A stretch of DNA of 64,000 nucleotides from CAYHCE01 sp964355015 (GCA_964355015.1 CAYHCE010000005.1:1-64000), one strand, 5' to 3'; shown: positions 17,353-26,408, numbered from the stretch's first letter. Made by a program: numbers and translations. Notes: a model not told the origin generated them from the letters alone.

Positions 17353-17661
17353 ATGACCCGGGCAGTACCCCTTTCAGACGCGAAGGCGCGACTGGCAGCT
17401 CTTGTGCAGGCCGCAGAAGCCGGGCAGGTGGTGCATATCTCCCGGCACGGCAAACCCGTGGCGGTGCTGCTCTCCGAGCAGGCCTACGCCGCACTGCAGC
17501 ATCCGGCGACAAGCCAGGCCCTCGGGATGGCCATCGATAGTTGGCGCCTGGTGGGGCGCCCAGGCTGCCGCGAGGATTGGCCGTTGGCCTCACCTCCAGC
17601 GGCGGATCAAGAGGTTGAATCGTGGCGGGATCGCGACCCTGGCCGGCCCGTGGACCTCTGA
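17353..17661 (+). CDS. Phd/YefM-family antitoxin
   Basis: A 102-residue protein whose first 50 residues (MTRAVPLSDAKARLAALVQA, then GQVVHISRHGKPVAVLLSEQ) are the Phd/YefM DNA-binding dimerisation fold. The remaining C-terminal part, rich in Trp, Pro and Asp, would be the disordered toxin-wrapping segment. It should neutralise the downstream VapC-like toxin and repress the shared promoter; the palindrome at 17317-17332 is a candidate operator. Its TGA overlaps the toxin ATG by one base. Confidence 0.9.
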   Translation: MTRAVPLSDAKARLAALVQAAEAGQVVHISRHGKPVAVLLSEQAYAALQHPATSQALGMAIDSWRLVGRPGCREDWPLASPPAADQEVESWRDRDPGRPVDL

Positions 17662-18080
17662 TGAGAGTGCTTCTGGATACGAACGTGCTTTCGGAGCCCA
17701 TGCGGGAGCATCCCAGCGCGCTTGTGCTGGAACAGCTGCAGCGGGGCGGACATCAGTTGACCACAGCCAGTGTGGTGGTCCATGAGCTGAGCTACGGCGT
17801 ACAGCGCCTGCCTGGGGGCAGAAAACAACAGCGTCTGGCCGCGTATCTCAACGCTCTGCTGGAGTCGGGATTGCAGGTGCTGCCGTATGACAGCAAGGCA
17901 GCGCTCTGGCATGGAGACCAAAGGGCTCAGCTGGAAGCTGAAGGCCGCCGGCCTTCCTTTGCCGATGGGCAGATCGCTGCGATTGCAGCGACGAACAACC
18001 TGTCCCTGGTCACCCGCAACCTCAGGGATTTCTCTGATTTCAAGGGTCTGCACCTCCTCGATTGGTTTTCCGAGCCGTGA
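17661..18080 (+). CDS. vapC: PIN-domain (VapC-like) toxin
   Basis: A 139-residue PIN-domain ribonuclease, probably cutting tRNA or rRNA when freed from its antitoxin. The acidic metal-binding set is visible: D6 (LLDTNVLSE), E42 (VVVHELSYG), D102 (SFADGQIAAIA) and D123 (TRNLRDF). ATG at 17661 is overlapped by the antitoxin stop, and its own TGA overlaps the GTG of fcl, so toxin, antitoxin and fcl are likely translated in series. The active site appears intact, so the toxin may be functional. Confidence 0.9.
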   Translation: MRVLLDTNVLSEPMREHPSALVLEQLQRGGHQLTTASVVVHELSYGVQRLPGGRKQQRLAAYLNALLESGLQVLPYDSKAALWHGDQRAQLEAEGRRPSFADGQIAAIAATNNLSLVTRNLRDFSDFKGLHLLDWFSEP

Positions 18081-19069
18081 CCAACCCTTCCAGCACACCC
18101 TTGATCCGCCCAAGCGACCGCATCTTCGTGGCCGGGCACCGGGGCATGGCCGGTGCTGCGATCTGCCGGGCGCTGGCGCGCCGGGGCTACACCCAGCTGC
18201 TGACGGCCACGCGCCAGGAGCTGGATCTGGAGGATGGAGAGGCTGTGCGGCGCTGGTTCGAGGCGGAGCGTCCGGCTGTGGTGGTGCTGGCGGCGGCGAA
18301 GGTGGGAGGGATCGTGGCGAACAGCAGCTACCCGGCCGATTTCCTGCTGCAGAACCTCAAGATCCAGACGAACGTGATCGAGAGCGCCTGGCGCAGCGGC
18401 ACGCGTCGGTTGCTGTTCCTGGGCAGCAGCTGCATCTATCCGCGCGACTGCCCCCAGCCGATCAGGGAGGAGTATCTGCTCAGCGGGCCGCTGGAGCCCA
18501 CGAATGAGTGGTATGCGATCGCCAAGATCGCCGGCATCAAGCTCTGCCAGGCGCTGCGCAAGCAGTACGGCTTCGATGCGATCAGCCTGATGCCGACGAA
18601 CCTGTACGGGCCCGGCGACAATTACCACCCGACGAACAGCCACGTGCTGCCCGCACTGCTCCGGCGGTTCCATGAGGCGAAGGAAGACAACGCGCCCAGC
18701 GTCAGCTGCTGGGGAACGGGAACACCGCTGCGGGAGTTCCTGCATGCCGACGATCTGGGCGAGGCCTGCGTGCATGCGCTGGAGGTCTACGCCCCCGACC
18801 CGCAGGATCCGATGCAGCATCTGAATGTGGGAACGGGAGTGGATCTGCCGATCGGTGAGCTGGCTCAACTGGTGGCAACGACGGTGGGATACCAGGGGGA
18901 GATCACCTGGGACAGGAGCCGACCGGACGGGACCCCGAAGAAACAGCTCGATGTGAGCCGGATCGAGGCCACGGGATGGAGGGCGAGGATTCCGCTGGAT
19001 CAGGGGCTGGGCTCCACCTACGCGGATTTCCTGACGATGACGGTCCGGGCTCAGGCGGGATCGAAGTAA
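18077..19069 (+). CDS. fcl: GDP-L-fucose synthase
   Basis: Epimerase-reductase making GDP-L-fucose from the Gmd product. The 330-residue protein has the NADP motif FVAGHRGMAG (about 17-26), S117-S118-C119, Y146/K150 of the SDR catalytic set (WYAIAKIAG) and LMPTNLYGPGDNYH, a GDP-fucose synthase signature. GTG at 18077 overlaps the VapC stop; a TTG at 18062 would lie inside vapC. Fucose would be used for outer polysaccharide or glycan, which cannot be specified here. Confidence 0.94.
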   Translation: MTNPSSTPLIRPSDRIFVAGHRGMAGAAICRALARRGYTQLLTATRQELDLEDGEAVRRWFEAERPAVVVLAAAKVGGIVANSSYPADFLLQNLKIQTNVIESAWRSGTRRLLFLGSSCIYPRDCPQPIREEYLLSGPLEPTNEWYAIAKIAGIKLCQALRKQYGFDAISLMPTNLYGPGDNYHPTNSHVLPALLRRFHEAKEDNAPSVSCWGTGTPLREFLHADDLGEACVHALEVYAPDPQDPMQHLNVGTGVDLPIGELAQLVATTVGYQGEITWDRSRPDGTPKKQLDVSRIEATGWRARIPLDQGLGSTYADFLTMTVRAQAGSK

Positions 19070-19488
19070 CGGCTGCCGCTGCGGCGTCGGGCCTCGCGGG
19101 CGCTGTACTGGCTCACGCTCGGATTGCCCGCCACGGGGTCGACATGCGCCACCTGCTGCCACAGCTCCCGGGAGGCCCAGCGCACGGCGTACACGGCCCG
19201 GTCCTGGCGGATCAGATGGCACCAGCGGGACTGACCGCACTCCGGGCAGTACAACTCCTCCAGCCATTCGTTGCTGAGCACCAGCACCGGGTAGGCGTTC
19301 AGCACCAGCCGGGCCCGCTTCTCGGACATGCCCCGCTGACGCAGTTCGTCGGGGCTGAGCAGATGCAGGAAGTACTTCCTGCCGTTTCCCTGCAGCAGCT
19401 GCTCGGAATGGGCCGGACAGAAGAGCTCCCGCCGGCGCGGGCGGCGGTTCCGACGGGGAGGGGTGCTGCCTGGGCCGGCTGCCTGCAT
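19051..19488 (-). CDS. hypothetical protein with Cys/His motifs
   Basis: A 145-residue protein starting MQAAGPGSTPPRRNRRPRRR. A very basic N-terminus is followed by LFCPAHSEQ and YCPECGQSRWCH, which could form a zinc-binding site, and a C-terminal SVSQYSAREARRRSG. I believe similar proteins occur across picocyanobacteria, but the function is unknown; RNA or DNA binding is suggested only by basicity and the possible zinc knuckle. The 3' end overlaps that of fcl by 19 nt on the opposite strand. It lies just downstream of polA. Confidence 0.7.
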   Translation of the reverse strand: MQAAGPGSTPPRRNRRPRRRELFCPAHSEQLLQGNGRKYFLHLLSPDELRQRGMSEKRARLVLNAYPVLVLSNEWLEELYCPECGQSRWCHLIRQDRAVYAVRWASRELWQQVAHVDPVAGNPSVSQYSAREARRRSGSRYFDPA

Positions 19489-19553
19489 CCGGAAAGGGTG
19501 CGTGTAGGGGCATTCTGGCGCGGCCGGGCGCTGGCTTCCGAGCCGAACCACCC

Positions 19554-22493
19554 CTACTTCGCTTCCATCCAGTTCGGTCCCCAGCCGGTGTCCACCACCA
19601 GGGGCACGCTGAGGCGCACGGCATTCACCATCGTTTCCCTGACCGTGGCCAGCACGGTGGCGCGGGCTTCGGGGGCCGCCTCCAGCACCAGTTCATCGTG
19701 CACCTGTAGCAGCAGCCGGGCCGGCAGCCCCCGTTCCCGCACGGTCCGCTGCAGCTCCACCATCGCCAGCTTGATGATGTCGGCGCTGGAACCCTGGATC
19801 GGAGCGTTCGCCGCCGCCCGCAGCTGCTGACCTTCCATGCCGCTGCGACGCGCCACTTCCAGCTCGATCTCCTGCACTGGCTTGCCCAGCAGGCGGCCCA
19901 GCCCGCCCGGATCGAAGTGGAAGGGGCGCCGACGGCCGAGGATCGTCTCCACGTAGCCCTGGCTGAGGGCCAGCCGCTCCTGCAGCTCCAGGAAAGCGAA
20001 GACCTTCGGGTAGCGCTGCTTGTAGAGGCCGAGGAACTCCTTGGCCTGGGTCTGGCTCAGGGCGGTTTCACGGGCCAGCCGCTGGGCGCCCATGCCGTAG
20101 ATCACGCCGAAGTTGATCGTCTTGCCCAGGCGTCGCTCCTCGGGCGTCACCTCGGCCTTGTCGAGCAGCAGCCGGGCCGTGAGGGCGTGGACGTCGTCGC
20201 CGTTGTTGTAGGCCTCCATCAGTACCTCCTCGCCGGAAAGGTGGGTGAGGATGCGCAGTTCGATCTGGGAGTAATCGGCGCTGATCAGGTCCCAGCCCTG
20301 CTGGGGAAGGAAAGCCTTGCGGATCCGGCGGCTGAAGCTGGTGCGAATCGGAATGTTCTGCAGGTTCGGATTGCTGCTCGACAGCCGACCGGTGGCCGTC
20401 ACCGCCTGGTTGAAATCGGTGTGCACCCGCCCGGTCTCCGGCTCCACCAGCAGCGGCAGCGCATCCACGTAGGTGCTCTTCAGCTTGCTGAGGGTGCGGT
20501 GCTCCAGCACCAGCGACACGACGGGATGATCCTCGGACAGCTTCTCCAGCACGACGGCATCGGTGCTCCAGCCGGTCTTGGTCTTGCGGGACTTCTTGCG
20601 GTCCAGTGCCAGGGTCTCGAACAGCAGCTCCCCCAGCTGCTTGGGAGAGGCCAGGTTGAAGTCCACTCCCGCGGCCTGCCTGGCCTCCTGCTCCAGCCGG
20701 TCCAGCTGGCTGCCCAGTTCCGTGCTCAGTTCGGCCAGGTAGGCCGTGTCGATGCGGATGCCGGTGGCCTCCATCAGGGCGAGCACGGGCTCCAGGGGCA
20801 GTTCCAGCTGCTCCAGCAGGGCCACCAGCCGCGGCCCCATCGCCGCCAGCGCGGCGCGCAGCACCTCCGTCAGCCGGCGGGTGAGGTGCACATCCATGCC
20901 GCAGTAGAGGGCGGCCGCCTCGATCGGCACGACGGCGAACGTCTGGCCCCTGGCCACCAGCTCCGTGAAAGCGGTGGGGGTGAAGCCGAAGTTGCGCTGC
21001 GCCATCGCCTCGAGGCCGTGCTTGTCGTTGGCGTCCCGGAGGTAGTCGGCCAGCAGCGTGTCCATCACCACCCCCTGCAGCTCCAGTCCGTGGCGGAGCA
21101 GCACCAGCCGGTCGTACTTGGCATTCTGAAAACACTTCGGGTGCCGGGGGCTGGCCAGCCAGGGCGCCAGGGCGGCGAGCACCTGCTCCAGCGGCAGCTG
21201 GTCCGATGTCGCCGCAGCCGTCGGTTCGCCGCCCACCGGTGCCAGCAGGTCGGCGGCGGGGGCTGGCGCCGGCAGGTGCCCGATCGGGATGTAGGCCAGA
21301 TCGGTCGGCCCCTCGCCCCAGCAGAGGCCCACCCCCACCAGCTCGGCACGGAAGGGGTTGAGATCGGTGGTTTCGGTGTCGAAGGCCACCGGCTCCGCCC
21401 CATCGACGCAGGCATCCAGCCGGTTCAACAGGGCTGCCAGTGCCTCCGGAGTGGTGATCAGCGCCGGTTGCAGCCGGGGCAGACCTCCTGCCGGGGGAGG
21501 GTCCGGTTCGCTGCCGGCGTCGTTGATCCCGGCCTCCGGGTGGGAAGCGGAAAAGGCCCGCTCGAAGGCGGACCGTTGCCGGGCCAGGCTGTGGAGCTCC
21601 AGCTCCTCCAGGCTGCGGGTGAGCACTTCGCTGTTCACCCGTCCGAGTTCCAGCCGTGGTTCGCTCGGCAGGGGGATGTCCACCAGGATCTCGGCCAGCA
21701 TCCGTGAGCGGTAGGCGTTCTCCCGGTCGGTTTCCAGCTTCGTGCGCAGGGCTCCCTTCTGCTGGTCGAGGGCGGCGTAGACCCCATCGAGGCTGCCGTG
21801 GGCCTGCAGCAGGCTGATCGCCGTCTTCGGCCCCACGCCCTTCACCCCAGGGATGTTGTCGCTGCTGTCGCCGGTGAGGGCCTTGAGATCCACCACCTCA
21901 GCCGGCGTCACGCCCAGCCTGGCGATCACCCCCGCTTCGCGGATCTCCACCGGCCCCGACCCCCTGGAGGCGGGGCCGCCTCCCATGTAGAGCACGGCGA
22001 TGTCGCGCCGGTCGTCCACCAGCTGGAACAGGTCGCGGTCACCCGAGAGGATGCGCACCCGCCAGCCGGAGTCGGCGGCCCGGTTGGCCAGGGTGCCCAG
22101 CACGTCGTCGGCCTCGTAGCCCGGAGCCATGCAGAGGGAGAGGTCGAGGGCCTCGCGCAGGATCCTCTGCAGGTTCTCCAGATCGGCGAAGAAGTGTTCC
22201 GGGGCCTCGTCACGGTGGGCCTTGTAGGCCTCGTCCGCCTCGTGGCGGAAGGTGGGCTCGACGGTGTCGAAGGCGATGGCCACGCCCTGGGGCGTCAATC
22301 CCTTGACCGCCTCCAGCAGGGCCTTGAGAAAGCCGTAGGTGACGCTGGTGGGAACGCCCTCGCGGGTGCTCAGCCCACCATCGCCCCCCTTGGCGAAGGC
22401 GTAGAAACTGCGGAAGGCCAGGGAGTGGCCATCCACCAGCAGCAGCATGGGGGGCCCGTCCGGCGGGGTCGGGCTCGTCGTCTTCACTGCCAT
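19554..22493 (-). CDS. polA: DNA polymerase I
   Basis: Three-domain repair and Okazaki-fragment polymerase of 979 residues. The 5' nuclease domain (about 1-320) starts LLLVDGHSLAFRSFYAF and has the YEADDVLGTLA and SGDRDLFQLV motifs and the GVKGVGPKTA helix-hairpin-helix. The 3'-5' exonuclease domain keeps DTETTD, NAKYDRLVL and YCGMDVHL, so proofreading looks active. The polymerase domain has SADYSQIELRILTHLSGEE (motif A), RRLGKTINFGVIYGMG (motif B) and QVHDELVLEA (motif C). ATG at 22493 leaves 15 nt to the divergent DUF1643 gene. Confidence 0.96.
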   Translation of the reverse strand: MAVKTTSPTPPDGPPMLLLVDGHSLAFRSFYAFAKGGDGGLSTREGVPTSVTYGFLKALLEAVKGLTPQGVAIAFDTVEPTFRHEADEAYKAHRDEAPEHFFADLENLQRILREALDLSLCMAPGYEADDVLGTLANRAADSGWRVRILSGDRDLFQLVDDRRDIAVLYMGGGPASRGSGPVEIREAGVIARLGVTPAEVVDLKALTGDSSDNIPGVKGVGPKTAISLLQAHGSLDGVYAALDQQKGALRTKLETDRENAYRSRMLAEILVDIPLPSEPRLELGRVNSEVLTRSLEELELHSLARQRSAFERAFSASHPEAGINDAGSEPDPPPAGGLPRLQPALITTPEALAALLNRLDACVDGAEPVAFDTETTDLNPFRAELVGVGLCWGEGPTDLAYIPIGHLPAPAPAADLLAPVGGEPTAAATSDQLPLEQVLAALAPWLASPRHPKCFQNAKYDRLVLLRHGLELQGVVMDTLLADYLRDANDKHGLEAMAQRNFGFTPTAFTELVARGQTFAVVPIEAAALYCGMDVHLTRRLTEVLRAALAAMGPRLVALLEQLELPLEPVLALMEATGIRIDTAYLAELSTELGSQLDRLEQEARQAAGVDFNLASPKQLGELLFETLALDRKKSRKTKTGWSTDAVVLEKLSEDHPVVSLVLEHRTLSKLKSTYVDALPLLVEPETGRVHTDFNQAVTATGRLSSSNPNLQNIPIRTSFSRRIRKAFLPQQGWDLISADYSQIELRILTHLSGEEVLMEAYNNGDDVHALTARLLLDKAEVTPEERRLGKTINFGVIYGMGAQRLARETALSQTQAKEFLGLYKQRYPKVFAFLELQERLALSQGYVETILGRRRPFHFDPGGLGRLLGKPVQEIELEVARRSGMEGQQLRAAANAPIQGSSADIIKLAMVELQRTVRERGLPARLLLQVHDELVLEAAPEARATVLATVRETMVNAVRLSVPLVVDTGWGPNWMEAK

Positions 22494-22508
22494 CCGCTGC
22501 CGCGTGCC

Positions 22509-23120
22509 GTGCCGCCATCGTCGCCACAGCCTGCCACCCGCGCCGAAGCGGCGTTCAGCCCCTGCGCTCGCTGGCGCTGGTGGCTGAGCCGCCGCTGGGA
22601 TCCGGCGCTGCCCCAGCTTCTGTACATCGGTCTCAATCCCTCCAGCGCCGATGGCCGGCGCGACGATCCCACCCTGCGGCGCCTGCAGGGCTTCGCCCGC
22701 GGCTGGGGCTACGGCGGGCTGGAAGTGGTCAACCTGTTCTCCCGCTGTGCTGCCTCGCCGGCCCTGCTGCGCCGTTGCGCCGATCCGGTCGGCAGCGAGA
22801 CCGACCTCTGGATCCGCCGCCGGCTGCGGGCCCATCGGCTCCGCGACAACCGCTCGGCCCCCGGCTTTTCCGTCGATCCGGCCCCGATCTGGCTGGGCTG
22901 GGGCAACGGCGGGGCCTGGCGCGGGCGTGACCACGAGGTGCTGCGGTTGCTGGCCGAGGAGGGGGGTGCCGCCGCCGGCGGCCGGCCTCTGGCGGCGATC
23001 GGTCTCACCGGCGTCGGGCAACCCCGCCACCCCCTCTACGCGCCGGCAGCGGCCCGGCTGGTTCCCTTCGAAGCGGCGGCCGTTCCGGCGGGACAGAACC
23101 GACCCTCTGGGCCATTGTGA
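22509..23120 (+). CDS. DUF1643-family protein
   Basis: A 203-residue protein of the DUF1643 family, shown by LYIGLNPSSADGRRDDPTLR then GFARGWGYGGLEVVNLFSRC, and the later LTGVGQPRHPLY. The family is widespread in bacteria and phages with no proven function. GTG at 22509 is the first start past the divergent polA gene and precedes the conserved region suitably. Cys- and Arg-rich N-terminus, no membrane segment. Confidence 0.8.
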   Translation: MPPSSPQPATRAEAAFSPCARWRWWLSRRWDPALPQLLYIGLNPSSADGRRDDPTLRRLQGFARGWGYGGLEVVNLFSRCAASPALLRRCADPVGSETDLWIRRRLRAHRLRDNRSAPGFSVDPAPIWLGWGNGGAWRGRDHEVLRLLAEEGGAAAGGRPLAAIGLTGVGQPRHPLYAPAAARLVPFEAAAVPAGQNRPSGPL

Positions 23121-23139
23121 GGACGCCGTCTCCGTTGCC

Positions 23140-23382
23140 ATGGCGCGTCAACCCCGTCGGTATGCCATTCATCTGCTGCTGGTCGGCGGTCATCGGGAGG
23201 TGGTGCACTTCGCCAGCCTCGATGCCTTCCAGCAGTGGTACGGCGGGGTGCTGAACGCCGGCTCCGCCGATGCGTTCATCAACGTGCCGATCAACGATCT
23301 CGACGGCGAATACCTGGTGCTGCGGCCCAGCAGCGTGATCGGCATCCGGGTGGAGCCCAAGTTCGCGGCCCTGGATGATTGA
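23140..23382 (+). CDS. small hypothetical protein
   Basis: An 80-residue protein beginning MARQPRRYAIHLLLVGGHRE, alternating beta-strand-like segments and ending VIGIRVEPKFAALDD. It looks like a small folded alpha/beta protein, but I do not recognise a family. It starts 19 nt after the DUF1643 gene and overlaps the antiporter gene by 8 nt, so it is part of a three-gene unit and possibly tied to the transporter. Confidence 0.65.
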   Translation: MARQPRRYAIHLLLVGGHREVVHFASLDAFQQWYGGVLNAGSADAFINVPINDLDGEYLVLRPSSVIGIRVEPKFAALDD

Positions 23383-24616
23383 CCTCCCCACGACCGATGC
23401 CCCCGAGCGGCTGCAGCTGCTCTGGGGCCTGACCCTGTTCGCCGGGGCCCAGGCCCAGCTGGTGGCGGTGCTCACCGGACTGCCGGCGGTGGTGCTGCTG
23501 CTCTCCTCCGGCCTGGTGATCGGCCGCTCCGGCCTGGGGCTGGTCGATCCCCTCGACCTCGGCGGCGGCCTCGAGACGGTGGTGGGCCTGCTGGTCAGCC
23601 TGGTGCTGTTCGACGGCGGTCTGAAGCTGAGCCTGCCCGGCCCCGTCTCGCAGCTGGCCGTGCTGCGGATCGTGCTGGTGCGCCTGGCTCTGGCTCTGCC
23701 CTGCGGCCTGCTGGCCGCCCACTGGCTGGCCGGACTGAGCTGGCCCCTGGCGGCCGTGTTCAGCGCGATCGTGCTCGGCACCGGTCCCACGGTGGTGACG
23801 CCGCTGGTGCAGCAGATGCGGCTTGCCCCTCCCCTGGGCGAGGTGCTGGAGGCGGAGGGGCTGGTGCTCGAGCCGATCGGGGCCGTGCTGGCCCTGGTGC
23901 TGCTGGAGCTGGTGCTGGGTGACCTGCACGGCTGGCGGGATCTGGCCCGCAACCTTTTGTTCCGTCTCGGGGGCGGCCTGGCCGTCGGTGCGGTCGTCGG
24001 TCTGGTGGTGGCCGAGATCCTGCCGCGTCTGCCGGTGGATCCCGCCAGTGGTCTGCGCCTGCAGATCACCCTCGGCTTCCTGTTCCTGATGTTCACCGGC
24101 TGTGAGCTGGTGCTGCCCGAGTCGGGTCTGCCGGCGGCCGTGGCGGCCGGGCTGGTGGTGGGGCGCCGCTCCGACACCGAGGCCGCCCAGCTCGACGACC
24201 TCATCCGCCAGCTGGCCCAGCTGGCGATCAGCATCCTGTTCCCGCTGCTGGCGGCCGGGGTCTCCTGGGCCGAGCTCAGTCCCCTGGGCTTCGGCGGCGT
24301 GGGCTGCGTGCTGGTGCTGATGCTGGTGGTGCGCCCGCTGGCGATGCTGCTGGCCACGGCCGGCCTGCCCCTGAGCAGTGCCCAGAAGGTCCTGCTCGGC
24401 TGGCTGGCACCCCGCGGCATCGTCACGGCTGCCGTGGCCAGCCTGTTCGCCCTGCGGCTCGCGGAGGCGGGTGTGGAGGGCGCCGGCCAGCTGCAGGGAC
24501 TGGTGTTCCTCACCATCCTGATGACGGTGGGGGTGCAGGGGCTGACGGCGGCGCCTCTGGCCGAGCGGCTCGATCTGGTCTCCCCGCTGGCGGGCGAGGC
24601 GGCGGGTCAGGGCTGA
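23375..24616 (+). CDS. cation/proton antiporter (CPA family)
   Basis: A 413-residue polytopic membrane protein with roughly 12 hydrophobic segments. Family features are the VSLVLFDGGLKLSL segment, SAIVLGTGPTVVTPLVQ, EAEGLVLEPIGAVLALVLLE (acidic residues in the membrane, expected for ion coupling) and GWLAPRGIVTAAVASLFALR near the end, as in NhaP-like Na+/H+ antiporters. It would exchange Na+ or K+ for protons at the plasma membrane; specificity cannot be read. The 3' end overlaps that of the convergent gltX by 10 nt. Confidence 0.88.
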   Translation: MIDLPTTDAPERLQLLWGLTLFAGAQAQLVAVLTGLPAVVLLLSSGLVIGRSGLGLVDPLDLGGGLETVVGLLVSLVLFDGGLKLSLPGPVSQLAVLRIVLVRLALALPCGLLAAHWLAGLSWPLAAVFSAIVLGTGPTVVTPLVQQMRLAPPLGEVLEAEGLVLEPIGAVLALVLLELVLGDLHGWRDLARNLLFRLGGGLAVGAVVGLVVAEILPRLPVDPASGLRLQITLGFLFLMFTGCELVLPESGLPAAVAAGLVVGRRSDTEAAQLDDLIRQLAQLAISILFPLLAAGVSWAELSPLGFGGVGCVLVLMLVVRPLAMLLATAGLPLSSAQKVLLGWLAPRGIVTAAVASLFALRLAEAGVEGAGQLQGLVFLTILMTVGVQGLTAAPLAERLDLVSPLAGEAAGQG

Positions 24617-26082
24617 ACCCGCTCCAGGCGCGCCCGGTCTTCGCCGCTGGCATGCAGCAGCCGCCAGGTGGTGACCAGATCCGGCCCCTGCAGGCTGCCG
24701 AGCAGGGCGGCTCGCAGGCTCTTCATCAGCACGCCCTTCTTGACTCCGGCGGCCTTGGCGGCTTCGCCCAGCAGGGCCTGTGCCTGGTCGACGCCGAGGG
24801 GCGCCGTTGCGGTGGCCAGGCCGGGCTCGGCAAGCCGCTCCAGCAGGGCCGCCAGAGCGGGGCGGGCCCCCTCGGCCTCGAGCTGCCGGCGAGCCGCGTC
24901 GTCGAGCTCGGGCCGCACGAAGAACGGCCGCGCCTGCTCCACCCCGTCCCGCAGCGTGGTGAGCGAAGGGCCGAGCAGGGCCGCAAGTTCCTCCTCCCAG
25001 GCCCCAGCGGCTGGTGAGGCTGGTGTTGCGGTTGGATCGGGCGCCCACCAGCCTTCGGCGCGCCACAAGGGCGCCAGGGCACTCCTCAGCTCGGCTGGGG
25101 CGAGGCCATGCAGCACCTGGCTGTTGAGCCAGTTGAGCTTGTCCCAGTCGAAGCGGGCTCCGGCCCGGTTGACCCGATCGAAGGAGAAGACGGTGGCGGC
25201 CTCCGCCAGGGTGAAGCGCTCGCCCATGCCCTCCGGTGGCGACCAGCCCAGCAGGGTCATGTAATTGGCGAGGGCCTCGGCCGTGTAGCCCATGGCGCGG
25301 AAGTCGCTCACCGAAGTGACCCCGTCGCGCTTGGAGAGCTTGCGGCCCTCCCGGTTGAGGATCAGCGGGGTGTGGGCGAACACCGGCACGGCCAGCCCCA
25401 GCGCCTCGTAGAGGAGCAACTGCTTGGCGGTGTTGGCGATGTGGTCCTCGCCGCGGATCACGTGGCTGATCGCCATGGCGGCGTCGTCGACGACCACCAC
25501 CAGGTTGTAGAGGGGATCGCCGATCGCGTCGGCCGGCGCGCGGCGGGCGATCACCATGTCGCCACCGAGATCGCTGCCGCTCCAGCGCATCTCCCCGCGC
25601 ACCAGGTCGGTCCAGCCGATGGCGGCAGCGTCGTCGATGCGGAAGCGGATCACCGCCTCGCGGCCCGCCGCGATGTACGCCTGCTCCCGTTCCGGGCTGA
25701 GGTCACGGTGGCGGTTGTCGTGGCGGGGGGGAGCGCCGCTGGCCTTCTGCCGCTCGCGCATCTCTTCCAGCTCGGCCTCAGTTGCATAGCAGCGGTAGGC
25801 GTGACCGGAGGCCAGCAGCCGGGCGATGGCGGTGCGATGGGCCTCGATCCGCTCGCTCTGGATCACCGGCTCGGCGTCCCAGTTGAGTCCGAGCCAGGCC
25901 AGACCCTCAAGGATGTTGGCGGTGAACTCCGGCCTGGAACGCTCACGGTCGGTGTCCTCGATGCGGAGCAGGAACTGCCCGCCGTGATGGCGGGCGAAGA
26001 GCCAGTTGAACACCGCGGTGCGGGCGGTGCCGATGTGGAGGGTGCCGGTGGGGCTGGGAGCCAGACGAACCCGCACGGTCAC
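24607..26082 (-). CDS. gltX: glutamate-tRNA ligase
   Basis: Discriminating-type class I synthetase of 491 residues that charges tRNA-Glu, which in cyanobacteria also feeds tetrapyrrole synthesis through HemA (encoded at 53.7-55.1 kb). Signature PSPTGTLHIGTARTAVFNWL holds the HIGH motif; RIEDTDRERS, GDMVIARR, HVIRGEDHIANT and KLSKRDG (KMSKS loop) are all present. ATG at 26082 lies 25 nt downstream of the tRNA-Asp 3' end on the same strand, so the two may share a transcript. Confidence 0.96.
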   Translation of the reverse strand: MTVRVRLAPSPTGTLHIGTARTAVFNWLFARHHGGQFLLRIEDTDRERSRPEFTANILEGLAWLGLNWDAEPVIQSERIEAHRTAIARLLASGHAYRCYATEAELEEMRERQKASGAPPRHDNRHRDLSPEREQAYIAAGREAVIRFRIDDAAAIGWTDLVRGEMRWSGSDLGGDMVIARRAPADAIGDPLYNLVVVVDDAAMAISHVIRGEDHIANTAKQLLLYEALGLAVPVFAHTPLILNREGRKLSKRDGVTSVSDFRAMGYTAEALANYMTLLGWSPPEGMGERFTLAEAATVFSFDRVNRAGARFDWDKLNWLNSQVLHGLAPAELRSALAPLWRAEGWWAPDPTATPASPAAGAWEEELAALLGPSLTTLRDGVEQARPFFVRPELDDAARRQLEAEGARPALAALLERLAEPGLATATAPLGVDQAQALLGEAAKAAGVKKGVLMKSLRAALLGSLQGPDLVTTWRLLHASGEDRARLERVQP

Positions 26083-26107
26083 CGGAACGCTCCTGGAGTA
26101 TGGAAAA

Positions 26108-26181
26108 CGGGACTGACGGGGCTCGAACCCGCAACTTCCGCCGTGACAGGGCGGTGCTCTAACCGATTGAACTACAGTCCC
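26108..26181 (-). tRNA. tRNA-Asp (GTC)
   Basis: The reverse strand folds as a 74 nt cloverleaf. The GGGACTG acceptor strand at 26181-26175 pairs with CAGTCCC at 26115-26109; the anticodon loop CTGTCAC gives GUC, and GTTCGAGC forms the T loop. The discriminator is G, and CCA is not encoded. It lies upstream of gltX. Confidence 0.95.
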
Positions 26182-26195
26182 AGTACACCTGTACG
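26182..26195. promoter_or_regulatory. LexA-box-like palindrome abutting tRNA-Asp
   Basis: AGTACACCTGTACG contains the inverted arms GTACA and TGTAC around CC and fits the cyanobacterial LexA consensus RGTACNNNDGTWCB as I remember it. It touches the 5' end of the tRNA-Asp gene, an odd place for an SOS operator, and could simply be part of the tRNA leader. The gap from here to 26408 otherwise shows only a modest hairpin and no gene. Confidence 0.35.
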
Positions 26196-26408
26196 GGGGA
26201 GGGAGTGAAACTCCTGGCCCGGTGCGGTGTCTGGTGTCGCCTTGGCGACCAGGGAAGTATCCAACGCCGTCCGTCCCGCCGTCAACCGGCGGCTTCCGAG
26301 GCCTGCTGAATCAGGTCGCGCCCCAGCAGGCTGCCGCTCCCGCTGTGGCTGGCAGCGGCCAGGCGATGACCTTGCAGAGGTTGTGGGCGGGTACGTCAGG
26401 CCTGGGGC

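Noticed and set aside
26221..26260. GTCGCC/GGCGAC hairpin as a terminator
   Set aside because: Stem is interrupted by a bulge and has no T-run; too weak to list as a feature.
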